A stretch of 64,000 nt of DNA from Odiellus spinosus (GCA_963920705.1 OY987239.1:8496504-8560503), one strand, 5' to 3'; shown: positions 23,901-35,110, counted from the first letter of the stretch. Numbers and translations: made by a program. The notes: generated by a model not told the origin, from the letters alone.

Positions 23901-26461
23901 GACAACTCTAATGTTGAAGAAATATGTCGGACTCTGATTTGGTGGTATGTTTGAGTCTTTTAGTATAAATTTGAACGAATCTTGACCTAACTGAAAACAA
24001 TGTGAAATTAATTTTGGGACAGATTAAATAGCTCCATAGATGGTTTGGAAAACACGTACGTGTTTGAGTAGCTAACTTTAGACTACCCTACATGGGGAAA
24101 TGCTCGTAAACCGACCCTTATAGACAAGTTTTCGATGTCTATATCTTACTCAATAGATGTCACTAAGCTTACCTGAGAGATGTCACTTAGCTTACGGGAG
24201 ATGTCACTAAGCTAATCTGAGAAATGTCACTAAGCTTACCTGAGAGATGTCACTTAGCTTACGGGAGATGTCACTAAGCTAATCTGAGAAATGTCACTAA
24301 GCTTCTCAAAACAGTGTTACCAAAAGGGCCTTGATACAAAACAACGTTACCATGAGAGCGAATTAGTTTTTTAAAGGGAGAATGCAACCTAACAACAATT
24401 GTTTTTTTTTATAGATTCCTTATCCGGGCAAGTTTTAAATTTATTTCTAGTTTAATACTTAAATTTTTTTTTTTTACTGTTGGATTGAAGGAATGAATAA
24501 AAAAACTCATTTTTTTAGGCCGGATTCTCCCTTTAATATAAAAAGCTGCTGTTCTGAGAGACATCCATGGCTTTTTGAATCTGCTGACCTACTCTCAAAC
24601 CGTTTGGTTAGGTTATACAAATGGGAAGGCCAGTTTACAATGTCCAATACATAGATAACTGAATATAAAGTTTAAATATAAAGCTGGTACCGATGGAAGT
24701 TAACTAACTTCAATTCCATTATGAATATAATGTAATAATCCGTTATCCACGTCTTGCTGAGAAAAATTGGTTAAAGATTGAGATTCCTGATGTTCAGACG
24801 AAACCTTCTTCACCAGTTGACCCAAATGAGGATTATCAACAATGACAAACAATAATTCATCTTCCGGTGTATCTTTATCGACTGACTTCAAATAGTTTGC
24901 GTCTAATTCGAAATGTGTTCCATTTTCAACTTCTATCTCTTTATTAATTAACAAAACTGGCGCGTCATCATCCACTGGTAAAATCGTGATTGGTAGTTTG
25001 CATTGTACCGAACTTTTACTGTCAAAGACTCTGAAATGAACCACATCTCGTTCTGTTTCCGTCCCATCGTGTTTATACACCACAATACCACTCGCCAGGT
25101 CGTCAGAGGTAAAGCTTAGCGTGGTACTGTTGTGCACTGACAGTTGGCCGTGTTTTAGTCCACCGTTGACGTTAATCTTGACTGGGGCTGCACTGGGATT
25201 GATTAGTTCCAAATTAGATTCGTCAATGATGGTAGATTGGCCTTCGAGAAGAATCAAGCTTTTGACCACGGATGCCCGTAGTATTTGAGTCGAAGATGGT
25301 TTAATTAATACGTGAAGAGTGACACGGTCACTAGCCAAGTATTCACCATCGAGTATGACTAAGTGAATCTCATAGCTGCTATTTGAGTCACTCTAAATGA
25401 AGAAAAAAGTTTTAAGAAAGGTGCTTTTAAATAAAAATAGTTACATTTACCTTTAACCGTGGTTGGTAAGCAATATCGAACTTTTCAATGTCAATCTGTC
25501 TGAATGAAAAAACTGGCTGACTTCTATCGGACAAGTGGACAAAGTATCCGTAACTAGTGTCTGGATCGGTCACGTTGAAAATCAAATGTTCCGACGGTGT
25601 CTCTTCATCCCGGGCCGACAGAACGTCGCCAGTTACTGGCGCCAGTATGTGGTCAGAGGCTTCGAGTAGAAGACGACTCACGAATGATGGTTTCGGTTGT
25701 AAATTGGGGAAGGCTGGTTCGATTTTCACACTGATGTAAACCCATTCTCGAACCAACTCTTTACCACTACGATCTTCGAAGAGTATTGCGACAAAATCTT
25801 TGTTGGGTGATGGAGGTTTCAAATGTTCGTATCTTAAACCGCTTTGCAAGAATGGATCACAACGTAATTTCAAAACATCAATTCTTTTTCGTTCTCGACC
25901 AGAGATAAGCTGTCCATATGCTGGCCAATCACTTTGAAAATGAGATACTTTCGCCCTGCAACTGTTCTTACGAGGTCCTGGTTTTAGTTCAATGACTGAA
26001 GAGTCAATTGGGTCAGATATGCCATAGAATTTCTTAACTCTTATGTTCTTTTTGATGGAAACCAGACTATAAGGGACATTTTGTACGAGGAATGTCAGGA
26101 CGAACGTGTTTTCGAATGTACCATTTGACGTGAAAAGGTAGACACGAAATTTAACCATGTCTCGACTTAAGATGGGCGAACCTAAATGTTCGTAAGTCAA
26201 AGTACCTTGCCGGAAAGCACAATCAAAGACGGTGGGTTCGAAAATACCCGCTCTTTGGTAGATTGGTTCGGTTGATATCATTTTCACTTTACAAGGATCT
26301 GATAAGTTTCCATGATTGATTTGTAAGTCACCCCTCGTTAATTCAACACTTCTGCCGATATTAACCGCAATATCTTTGGAAGTAATTTCTATTGGGCTTA
26401 GTTGGGCAGTTGCACGCGATATTATTAATGTCAATGAGATTATAATTTTACTTGTATCCAT
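14929..26461 (-). CDS. FREM1: FREM1-like basement-membrane protein, 18 coding exons
   Basis: Secreted extracellular-matrix protein of the Fras/Frem family, 1,896 aa by my model (human FREM1 is about 2,180). Exons in order: 26461-25451, 25392-24709, 23990-23714, 23557-23310, 23245-23028, 22962-22773, 22701-22564, 22505-22075, 21399-21020, 20864-20534, 20085-19600, 18669-18325, 17634-17432, 16476-16324, 16182-16109, 16052-15923, 15479-15312, 15152-14929. Every junction is GT-AG and all phases join without a stop; exon 15 is the least certain. The start ATG opens a signal peptide (MDTSKIIISLTLIISRATA). Exons 1-12 encode CSPG repeats recognised by YVHDGSET, YVHNGVE and YKHDDSEN followed by D-x-F-x-x-x-SDG. 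Exons 13-14 are a Calx-beta domain (YEVCENEG; LTLTNP). Exon 16 carries FVRCNGKSWLPW. Exons 17-18 are a C-type lectin fold (WSMAQFVC, YWIG, YICQ). FRAS1/FREM proteins form a sub-epithelial adhesion complex. No break is seen. Confidence 0.93.
15619..15829. mobile_element. TIR element (CCTGACTTGATTCGGG end) in a FREM1-like intron
   Basis: AACCTGACTTGATTCGGGTT at the left and GACAAGGTCCAAATCCAGGC near the right form the family's inverted ends. It lies in the intron between exons 16 and 17 of the FREM1-like gene. Confidence 0.65.
16620..16666 (-). mobile_element. Right-end fragment of the TTAA-family MITE
   Basis: Reads AAATCACTTTTTGTTGAGCA then GGTTGCAATTACCTCCCT and ends at TTAA (16667-16670). 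The left portion is lost. Confidence 0.6.
16685..16837 (-). mobile_element. MITE, CCCTTACC family, complete (TSD AG)
   Basis: Starts CCCTTACGATAAAAAAGTTA, ends with AAGACTAAC, a T-run and ATGGG, with AG on both sides. 153 bp, in the intron between FREM1-like exons 13 and 14. Confidence 0.9.
16971..17262 (+). mobile_element. Complete 292-bp MITE with 7-bp target duplication ACGTTAG
   Basis: Terminal inverted repeats of about 33 bp, starting CAAGAAGGATCAGATAAGGA and mirrored at the right as TCCTTATCTGATCCTTCTTG. ACGTTAG flanks the element on both sides (16964-16970, 17263-17269). The centre contains CTAGCTAGCG. A second complete copy in the opposite orientation is at 52354-52633. It lies in a FREM1-like intron. 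Confidence 0.95.
18773..19099. mobile_element. hAT-like nonautonomous element (CAGGGTGACCAC ends)
   Basis: CAGGGTGACCAC at the left and GTGGTCACCCTG at the right, with CCTATATT/TTTCCTATTTTCC-type sequence inside the ends. It lies in the FREM1-like intron between exons 11 and 12. The flanking target duplication is not clear. Confidence 0.75.
19226..19320 (-). mobile_element. Partial TTAA-type element (AGCAACTAGCGGCTC end)
   Basis: Follows TTAA at 19222-19225. AGCAACTAGCGGCTC then GATGCACGCCAAATATG match, in reverse, the right end of the complete copy at 50101-50499. The other end is absent. Confidence 0.7.
24136..24307. repeat. Higher-order tandem repeat in FREM1-like intron 2
   Basis: Seven or eight units of about 23 bp (GATGTCACTAAGCTTACCTG variants). 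Three unit types alternate in the same order twice (ACCTGAGA, ACGGGA, AATCTGAGAA endings), giving a secondary period of about 68 bp. Confidence 0.9.
24375..24532. mobile_element. Short internally deleted TTAA-family MITE
   Basis: Flanked by TTAA at 24371-24374 and 24533-24536. The left end AGGGAGAATGCAACCTAACA matches the 431-bp copy; the right end is CCGGATTCTCCCT. At 158 bp it keeps the arms but lacks the central block. It lies in FREM1-like intron 2. Confidence 0.85.
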
Positions 26462-26470
26462 TTTGTTGTG

Positions 26471-26480
26471 CCTGTAGTGA
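26471..26480 (-). promoter_or_regulatory. Putative splice acceptor before the FREM1-like start codon
   Basis: On the minus strand TTTCACTACAG precedes GCACAACAAAATGG, placing an acceptor-like site 9 nt before the ATG. This suggests a non-coding leader exon upstream (or a trans-spliced leader); the 26-bp satellite would then lie in the intron or outron. Confidence 0.4.
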
Positions 26481-27003
26481 AATAATCAGAAACGCAAACA
26501 GATTTTTGAAATGATTAGTAATGCAAACAGATTTTGTCATTTGAAATGTCAGAAATGCACATTTTTAAAATGATCAATAATGCGCACATTTTTTAAATGA
26601 ACAGACATTCGCACATTTTTAAATGAACAGAAATGCGCACCTTTTTAAAAGATCAAAAATGCGCACATTTTAAATGAACCGAAAGTTGCACATTTGAAAT
26701 GATTACAAATGCGCACATTTTAAAATGATCACAAATGCGCACATTTTGAAATGATCACAAATGCGTACATTTTGAAATGTTCACAAATGCGCACATTTTG
26801 AAATGTTCACAAATGAGCACATTTTGAAATGATCACAAATGCGCACATTTTGAAATGATCACAAATGCGCACATTTTGAAATGATCACAAATGCGCACAT
26901 TTTGAAATGATCACAAATGCGCACATTTTGAAATGATCACAATTGCGCACATTTTGAAATGATCAGAAATCCGCGCGTTTTAAATGATCAGAAATCTAAG
27001 CAT
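26481..27003. repeat. 26-bp satellite array next to the FREM1-like 5' end
   Basis: About twenty units with consensus AAATGATCACAAATGCGCAC followed by ATTTTG. Copies from about 26700 to 26960 are nearly identical; those nearest the gene are strongly diverged. Each unit contains two 6-bp palindromes, TGATCA and TGCGCA. Confidence 0.95.
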
Positions 27004-27208
27004 TTATGTAAAATGTGTGTTGGCCAATTATTTCACATTCTTTTATTTGTTCTTATAGAAAAAGTTTTTTTCTTTTTTTGTTTCCCCCGAAAATGTTTTT
27101 GCAAGGAATTGTTTAGTTCTGCGCCAAAGTGGTTTTAAACTTTGCGCCAAAATTGTTCGACATTTTGCAACAATTCGGGACCGAAACGTCGTCTGCTAAA
27201 GTGTTATC

Positions 27209-27456
27209 CATATAAAAAATGAATTTTTTCTAGATCCACAACCTTACAACAGTCACGCGCCAAAAATGTCAGGAATAGAAAATATTTTAACGCGCTAATG
27301 TTCGCCTTTGACTCTACAAATGTCACTCGACAGCGGAGAACATGTACCCCTGTGGCGCGTGAAATTTGTACAGTCAAAGGCAGGGAAAAAAGCTTCTATA
27401 TTGTACATCGACGTTAGAAATAATTGTGGATCTAGTTCATTTATCATATATCTATG
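27209..27456. mobile_element. TIR element (CATAGATATATGA..GATCCACAA ends), copy 1
   Basis: The right arm, TTGTGGATCTAGTTCATTTA followed by CATATATCTATG, is mirrored at the left by CATATAAAAAATGAATTTTTTCTAGATCCACAA (described here in part). Immediately outside, GTGTTATCCA (27201-27210) and TGGATAACAC (27457-27466) extend the symmetry. A related copy is at 34323-34540. Confidence 0.7.
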
Positions 27457-27466
27457 TGGATAACAC

Positions 27467-29529
27467 GTTGGTCAGGATCCCAGTATAGTATTCTAATCAA
27501 AGGTTTTTTCCGACTCGATCTTGGTTAGCTATGCCGTTACTCTACTAGGCGTTAACCACTTTTCTAGAATAAGTTATGAACTTTAAATTCTGACTTAATT
27601 CCAAGTTCCCAACTATATATAGGTGTACTTGCTAAAATGTATAGATTAATATATCGTTATTAGTTTCGCGAAAAAATTGGTCAAAGCACATCGCGTCGTC
27701 TGCTTGTTTGAAACATCGATATCACAACATGCCTAGTTTTAAAGGAGTTTATTCTCGGAATTTATTATTGCTTGAATAGTTAGTTTGAACCTTCAAAATG
27801 ATCCTGAAATTCGTGGGAAGAATCTAGACGAGTCTTGAAACTTAGTTCAAAGGGTATGGCGGAGCACGTCTAACGTGATGATTGCGAAGAATAAACGGAA
27901 GGGTAACTTACTTTTAATTTCTAGTATACTTTCTTGATTTTTATGATTGAGTGCTATTGAGATTCTGGATGTGAGGCGTGAAGCTAGTTTCTAATTAGTT
28001 TTGTTTACAATATTTAGAATTGTTCTCTTAAAACTAGTGCACTAATGATTTTCATGTCTTTAGTACTTCATTAGCCTGTTGATATATATTTGACTCACTG
28101 AAAATGCTAGTGATTATTGTAGACCTTTCTAATTTAAATATTTGCCTAATACCAAAAAATTAATAAATATATGGTATTTAAATTGCTTACTTGTAGATAT
28201 GCGCCCAATTAAAAGATGAATTTAGTTTAACATGTGTTATAATTAAAAATAGCATAGTTATCTTGATTTTATTACCACTTACTATTGAAACTCTCCTACA
28301 TAGATTAAAGTGAGTTTTCTATCAGTTTATTTTTATAAAAAATATAAATTAATTGAGTTTTGTTTGGTTGTAAATCAATATTTATAGACCACATTTCATC
28401 GTCCGGTATCTATGCCTAGTGCTTATTTCTGTTCCTGGTTGAGAAATTTCTCTTTTCATTGCTCCATGCATTTTGAAAACTGACCAGGAAATCTGGCATT
28501 GTCTCAAATTTTTAAGGTGCCCAATAACTTTTAATTTTCAAAGGGTGTTTACTGGGAAAATGTTATTTTGTAGCTAAAAGATGATTATCTAGGGCCATAT
28601 TCTCGAGCAGATAACACCTTTAAAGACCTTGTCTGATTTGACTGTTCAATTTGCTTTGGTCAACGTCGTCTGCTACGCTAGGAAAGAAGGCGACTTTAAA
28701 GGGAATTTATAAAGCCCTTGTGAAGTTGCTTTATTTTCTTTCTTAACAGACAAGTGACGACGTTAACCATAACTAATTATACATTCAAAGCTAGTCAGCG
28801 TGCATAAGGGAGGATGAGTTCGAAAAGTCTGTTTATTATTCCACTAAAGGTCACGTAGTTTGAGTGTGTAGTGGCGAACCAATTTTATATTATATCATCA
28901 AGGCATTCAAGGTCAAATTGTGTAAGATAGGTAACTATAGGCGCCACCTCTACATAGCCAAATTACGACCCCATTAAACTTCTAATCCAAAACTTATGTA
29001 AACATGATAATCGTTTTTTGTAGCGTCATTTTCTTTGTTTGAACTGTGTGATCAATAGATTTTTTTCCTAGTACTTCCTAGATGAGTTGTTACAAATTTT
29101 TTTCCTTGTATTTAGAATTTTTCCAGGTAGACGCCGAAATAGATCAATATAATTATTCGCTAACTGAAATATTTGTGTTAGTTTTTTTTCCTAGAATAGA
29201 GAATCCAGGAATTTCGCTTAGGTAATAATATTCTAAGTACAATGACAATATATAAAATAAAACACATCGACTTATAGTAATTCTCGCAAAACGTCAATGA
29301 CCGCCGATGCAAACTTATATACCTGTGCACGCCAAGTGCTGTTTTGCGTTTTTAGTTTGCTCCCCGCCCACTCGGCTGCTTTTTGCTTGTACGTAGTTAA
29401 AGTGAGATTGTCACCGTTTTTCAAATGCCTAAGAGTTATATTTTTAGTTTTATTAAAACGCCATATTCAAATTACTACGGGCGGGCTTCATTCAGTTGCT
29501 TAGGACAATTAAAAATGAGCGATTCTAAC
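27467..29529. other. Gene-free spacer with one diffuse repeat
   Basis: No supported coding frame. At 28560-28860 a dispersed repeat occurs, recognised by GACGTCGTCTGCTA/AGAAGGCGACTTTAAAG-like words that recur near 17770, 30595-30720 and 56160-56390. Confidence 0.45.
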
Positions 29530-30160
29530 CTAACCTGCGAAGCGACTTAAGTTTGTTTCCATACCAAGCGCTTTTTGGTTCCAGGTTTCCATGCAAAGCG
29601 CCTTTAAAGGCGGATGCACACGTTTCACGCTCGCGCGCCAATATAGTTCTATGAGCGTACGAGCATGAAACGCGCGAAAACTGATCTGTGTGAATCCGGC
29701 TTTAGCTTCCATGTTTGCACGCGAATGTTTCCATGCTAAGCCCCTTTGGTTTCCATATTTCTACGCAAAGCGCCTTTAATTTATATGTTACCACAAAAAG
29801 CGCCTTTAATATACAGACAACCATACCAAGCGCTTTTGGGTTCCATGTTTCCACGAGAAGCGCATTTAGTTTAGTGTGTCCATGCCAAGTGACTGTAGTT
29901 TTCATGTTTGCACGTGAAGTACCTTTGGTTGCCATGTTTGAATTTTTCCATGCGATGAGCCTTTAATTCCCATGTTTCCAGAAGGACCTTTAGTTTTATT
30001 ATTTCCATGTCAAGCTTGTTTGGTTTCCATTTGTCCACACGAAGCTACTTTAGTTTCCATGTCTGCACACGAAGCGCCTTTAAGCCGTATTCACACAGAA
30101 CTATTTTCACGCGTTTCACGCTCGCGCGCAAATGGTACATCTATGAGCGCTCGAGCGTGA
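29530..30160. repeat. Degenerate ~33-bp tandem array, interrupted by two hairpin elements
   Basis: Recurring words TTTCCATGTTTGCACG and AAGCGCCTTTA every 30-36 bp for about 0.6 kb, strongly diverged. Two GC-rich hairpin sequences interrupt it. Confidence 0.8.
29606..29703. mobile_element. Small hairpin MITE 1 (AAAGGCGGATGCACACG ends)
   Basis: About 98 bp. AAAGGCGGATGCACACG and CGTTTCACGCTCG on the left are mirrored by GAGCATGAAACG and CTGTGTGAATCCGGCTTT on the right. It interrupts the 33-bp array. Confidence 0.75.
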
Positions 30161-30196
30161 AACGCGTGAAAATAGATCCGTGTGCACCCGTCTTTA
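30079..30196. mobile_element. Small hairpin MITE 2 (AAGCCGTATTCACACAG ends)
   Basis: About 115 bp. ATTTTCACGCGTTTCACGCT on the left is matched by AGCGTGAAACGCGTGAAAAT on the right, a perfect 20-bp stem, with outer arms AAGCCGTATTCACAC and GTGTGCACCCGTCTTT less exact. Related to the copy at 29606-29703. Confidence 0.85.
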
Positions 30197-32733
30197 GTTT
30201 CAATCAAAAATATTAGACTCGCGGTTTGACATCCTTGATTTTTAGAAGAGGAATGATGTGAAGCGTGTGACGGCTCGCGGTAGGAAATATGTCTAAACCG
30301 CACTGTTATTGACCTTTCAAAACGTGTGCAAACCACTCCCTCAATTCGAATGAAGAATTTCCAGTGTTTTCTTATTTTTTGGTATGAGGCAAGATGTCGC
30401 GCGGTTCACGCTTTTCCTTGATCAGGCGCTTCGGTGTGTGTGATCGAAGAGGATATGGTGAGGGGCGCAGAAGCCACTTCGACGCTAGAAAAGGGAGTGC
30501 TCATGTGCAGTGATACCCCGTATATCATCATCCCTTTTTATTGCTTGATATATACCCCTTTTCTTCAGTCGAAGTAGCTTATTCTTTGTAGTTAAAGGCC
30601 CTATCTGCTCTGAAATTTGCCCCTTCAAAACAACCTTCCCTTATGCACACAGCCTAATTTTGACTGTACAGCTTGCTATAGTCAACGTCGTCTGTCAAGC
30701 TAGAAAAAATGCCGAATTTTTCTTGGTCAGCTCTCACTACTCCCGTCCCGGAGCACTTTGACACAATGTATTTTGAAGTGCTCCGGGAGAAGTTGGTGCT
30801 GACATATTTCTAGGAGCAGAAGAATCAATAAAAAACCAATTCATTTTCCTCTACCCCCTCCTTTTAAGGCTCTATTCTGCTACAGTCATAAAGAAGTTTA
30901 ATTCTTTTTGTAAAAAAAAAAAATCCCTCTGCGTAAAATTTGAAAAAAAAAAAAAAAAAAAAAAAAAAATTGCCGCTATTTGGAAATGTTTAGACGGGCT
31001 GGAAATAAACCCAGTTCCTTGTCTGCTAAGAAAATAAATATAATCGGGAAACTTTTATAATATTATTCTAGTATGACTGTAATTGATTGAACGGTCATTG
31101 TAAGTTTAAAATATGATAATTTCCTTTTATGTAAACCAAAAGTCAGAACTCGGAAAACAAAAATTACTTGACCGGAAATGAGCAAGAAAAATTTTGAGAA
31201 AATTTTTAAGAATGGCCTTCTACGCTTGTACTTTTAATTTGTCAGACGCACAGTAGCAAAGGCATACTCAAGGCGGAACTATGGGGACGTCAGAGTTTCC
31301 TTAACCTGTATTGGGCTTTGCCACTCTCTGATTGGTCGAGTTAGGAATTATCTTGTTGTCAGGGTTGCTGAAGCTTTGTGTTTTGTTTTGGAGCAGCCAG
31401 CTGAGGCGCTTTACAGGCGGACGTGATTGCATTAACGTGAACGACTGTGGAATGATCGGTGTTCGCGTGCGTGATCGAAATTTCTTTCGCATTGCTTATT
31501 GTTTTCCGAAGATTTTTCTTGTAAAAACAGACATTTGTGTATGAAATTTTTCTTGTTGAATTTACCCTAACGAATGGTGAGTTATTTAAGATTTTAGCAA
31601 TTTCCTAGTTCGTACTTAAAGCAGCGAACTGATTATTAAACCGGTCCAAGCTAGTTTTCATGCTGTTTTTAGGGGTCATTATTTCTTGTTCCGAACCTCA
31701 CGCCACTTTCGTTTTGTTTTTGCCAATTTTCTTTCCGCGTTTCACTGTTTTCGAAACAAATTTATTTTAATGGCATCAAGGGTTATTTAAACTGCGTAAT
31801 ATAGCCCATGTTTCGTTAAGCCTAATTGTGCTAATTAAGTTAAAAATAATAAGCATTCCTTGGTTTAAATGGGATGTATCTCAATTTCAGGGATTTTGAC
31901 ACTATCTGTCAACATTTTTTACGTTATTTATAGCTCTTACAAACTCAACTATCTCAGCATTTTTTAAGTAAACGTATGCTTTTTTTTTCTTGTTACATCA
32001 AGGGGTTAAGTACTTTTCCGCATTTAATTCCAAAGGAGAGTCTGACAAACAAACCAATTTAGTAACAAAATGAGGCCTAGTAACCAACTAATCAAACTTT
32101 ATCGTGAAGGTAATTTTCTTTACAACATTACTATAAATTCTATAAATTGCATACCCACTCTAAAAGAACTCGAATAACTCCTAATTTATGAGCATTTAAA
32201 TTAATGCAAATTTATTGTGCATTTCTCAATGCAAGCATAATCCTTGTGCCCTAATTCTGGTCAAATATTCTTGTTCTTAAATAGTAAAATTAGACAGGTT
32301 TCATAAATTGTTCATAATTAAGAGATTTTGCAGAATAGAATTAGGATATTGTGTTAAATTAAATGGTTTGGTTTTAAATCACTTTATACTTTTGGTAAAC
32401 AACTTTATTTATGAGACGTCTTGGCGATAAAATTTGGGATTTTAGATAAAATTCGCTCTTCTGGGGTACTAGTTAATCTGATTAAGGAGTTGGATGTCCC
32501 ATCGCTAAAACTATAAAGATATGGCAGATATTTTGTTCGAGAATGGTGTACGACCTAATACATTGAAAATGAAATCGATACAGATCTAATTATGAAGTTT
32601 AAAGAAATTAATCTGCCGAGATCTTGTGCTGCTTTTATTAATATGCAAAATTTCCTTAATTTGAAGGGAGAATGGAAAGTAAGGTGAAAAAAATTGGTTC
32701 CTTTTCTTTAAAAAGGCCCTATTCAGGACCAAA
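30197..32733. other. Gene-free spacer with homopolymer
   Basis: Long A-run at about 30941-30969, and further copies of the GGCGACTTTAAAG-type dispersed repeat near 30595-30720. A GTGAGT donor-like site at 31576, preceded by relatively GC-rich sequence from 31400, could end a non-coding first exon, but nothing downstream pairs with it convincingly. Confidence 0.4.
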
Positions 32734-32924
32734 CCCTTACCAAAAAAAGTTAGTCTTAAGAGGTCTTGGGGAAGTCTTTCGGATGTCTTACGTAGTCTTA
32801 AGAGGTCTTGGAGAAGTCTTCCATTAAGTCAAGAATTCTTGGTGTGGTCTTAAAGACTTCCCCAAGACCTTTGCAGTGTTCTTGAGGACCTCTTCACATC
32901 GGACTAACCTTTTTCCGGCAAGGG
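32734..32924 (+). mobile_element. MITE, CCCTTACC family, complete (TSD AA)
   Basis: Starts CCCTTACCAAAAAAAGTTAG, ends CTTTTTCCGGCAAGGG, AA on both sides. 191 bp, with two internal AAGAGGTCTTGG blocks, so one of the longer complete forms. Confidence 0.92.
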
Positions 32925-33424
32925 AAGGCTGAACATGAAATCAATTTTTAACTTGATCATGTATAAGACTTAAAGGAGTAGAAACTTGGGTTTATTAACT
33001 ACTAGACGCTTACTTTAATAAATAAAAAAGAATTAGAAAACATGGTGTTCATAAGAGCCCTCTGTCAGCAAACGGAGGCTTAAGTAAGAAGTAACTAAAC
33101 CAACTATTCTTTATCCACATAGCAGCCGTGTATGAGGTTTTGTTAGTTCCTATTTCAGCCTGTTTGTCATAAGAGGCTGGTTTTGAATGCCAGGAGTTAT
33201 AATTCCTCTATCAAATTAAATATCGTCTGCTAACTAGCACGAGGTCTGGTTTAATAATTCACCATGCGCTGATTTTATAGAACATTTGTTAGACATAACA
33301 TCCACCTTAGACCTGAGCTCTATACTCTCGGCGGTATCTGCTCTAAAATTTTCCCATCTAAAGCCATCTGGCTTTCATTGTACAATTTATGATGGGGACT
33401 TTTAAAGGACTTTACAAACTAATA

Positions 33425-33490
33425 ACTGATTTTTTTATCGATTCCTTATCGTTTAAATAGGCCTAATCCACCAATAAAAAGTTTACAAAA
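33425..33490 (+). mobile_element. Left-arm fragment of the TTAA-family MITE
   Basis: TTTTTTTATCGATTCCTTAT then AGGCCTAATCCACCAATAAA matches the inner left arm of the 431-bp copy. Both ends of the element are missing here. Confidence 0.65.
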
Positions 33491-33595
33491 CAAATATCAT
33501 CGATCAAGAATAACATTCCAGTTGTGACTTTCCATCAGAAAATATCGTAAAAGGAATTGCCTATACGATTTTTTGGGGATGGATTCCCTTACGGA

Positions 33596-33753
33596 AAAAA
33601 GTTAGTCTGATCTGAAGAGGTCTTCAAGAACGCTACAAAAGTCTTGGGGAAGTCTTTAAGACTTCCCCAAAGACTTCTTGACGTTAAGACTACAAAAGAC
33701 ACCCGAAACACTTCCCCAAGGCCTCTTAAGACTAACATTTTTTGGTAATAGGG
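33596..33753 (-). mobile_element. MITE, CCCTTACC family, complete (TSD TT)
   Basis: Begins CCCTTACGGAAAAAAGTTAG and ends ATTTTTTGGTAATAGGG, flanked by TT. 158 bp. Confidence 0.9.
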
Positions 33754-34322
33754 TTTAGTCGAGCTCAAGCTATGGCATCTCTATTTGCAGTAGCTTTCCT
33801 ACTGCTGCCGAGTAACCAAAGCAACCATTGAGTAGTTGATAAAAATAGTAAAAGACTTGGTGTTTTTTATTCTTTGATGATCAAAAAATATAACATGCCC
33901 TGTAGTGTGGCACTGATCTCTGGCAGTTAATAGGCCAAATTGGATTGGGTCCGCTACCAGCTGAAGTTTTTATTCCTTTTACTGTATTTTCTATGGTTCC
34001 ATGTTTACTTAAAAAACACTTCTTTTTTCAAACCTTTACTTTTTGTCTCTAGAAGTCGTAAGACAAAAATTTGTAGAGCTAGAAAAAAATTAACAATGCC
34101 GCGGAATGATTATAGGCATTAAACTGATTTTGTTTTCAATGAAATATTGTTTGAAATTGAATAGTGAACTAATTTTGCACACGCTATTTCTAACAAACAG
34201 CTCTTTTGGTTCATGCCCCATTTCAAAGACAAACTCCTTCGAAAAAAAATCAATTTCGTAACTTAAGTAACTGGGAATTGCTACCAAGACTCGATTTTTA
34301 AAGTTTTTAGGCGTGTTGTAAC

Positions 34323-34540
34323 CATAGATATTTAAAAATGAACTAGACCCACAACCCTACCAAAGTCATGCGCCAAAAATGTCAGTAATAGAAAATATTT
34401 TCACCCGCTAATGCTCGCCTTTGACTGTACAAATTTCATGGCGCGTGGAATTTGTACAGTCAAAGGCCGGGAAAGAAACCTATGTTGTACATCGTCGTTA
34501 AAAAGAATTGTGGATCAAGTTCATTTTTCATATATCTATG
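34323..34540. mobile_element. TIR element copy 2 with near-perfect 8-bp target duplication
   Basis: The left end CATAGATATTTAAAAATGAA is mirrored at the right (TTCATTTTTCATATATCTATG, quoted in part). Flanks are GTTGTAAC and ATTGTAAC, an 8-bp duplication with one mismatch. This suggests a hAT-type mobilizer. Related to 27209-27456. Confidence 0.85.
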
Positions 34541-34668
34541 ATTGTAACGGTCTAAAAAATATTTTTTCCTATTAAGGATGAATATTGCCACGCCATTCAA
34601 TTGTTTTGAAACCTACGGTCTGATTGGCCATTAAGTTTTTTATTTCTACAGTCTAGTATTCCTTTAAG

Positions 34669-35110
34669 CAGGGTGACCACTTTTCCTATATTTCCTACTT
34701 TTTACTATATTTTCACCTCCTTCCTATTTTCTCCTATAATTAAATTGCAGTTCCTATAATCTCCTATATTTCTACTCAAAATCTCTAGTTTAGGGTAAAG
34801 TTATAAATCATACTGTCAGCTGTGACTGTATAAGATTATTTTAGCTTAACTGTACATTTGCATTTAAAATAGTCTGTAAAATTCCATACTATTTAAGCAA
34901 TTGGATCATATTAATACCGTGTTTAAACTGGTGGCGAGAGTTGTGATGCAATAATAAACATGGTTCCTACTTTTAATTATTTTCCTATTTGATCATATAT
35001 TTTACACTAATTTCTACCTATTTTATCCAATATTTTACTTAAAATTCTTCCTATATTTTCCTATATTTCGCAAAGAAATTTCCTATATAGGATTTTCAGT
35101 GGTCACCCTG
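34669..35110. mobile_element. hAT-like nonautonomous element (CAGGGTGACCAC ends), 442 bp
   Basis: CAGGGTGACCACTTTTCCTA at the left; TCAGTGGTCACCCTG at the right. Flanks CTTTAAG and CTTTAGG are a degenerate 7-8 bp duplication. The interior is rich in CCTATATTTTCC words. A large inverted fragment of the same element lies at 55490-55795. Confidence 0.88.

Noticed and set aside
911-27003. Regularly spaced repeats as a CRISPR array
   Set aside because: The arrays have no unique spacers between repeats, and this is an animal genome.
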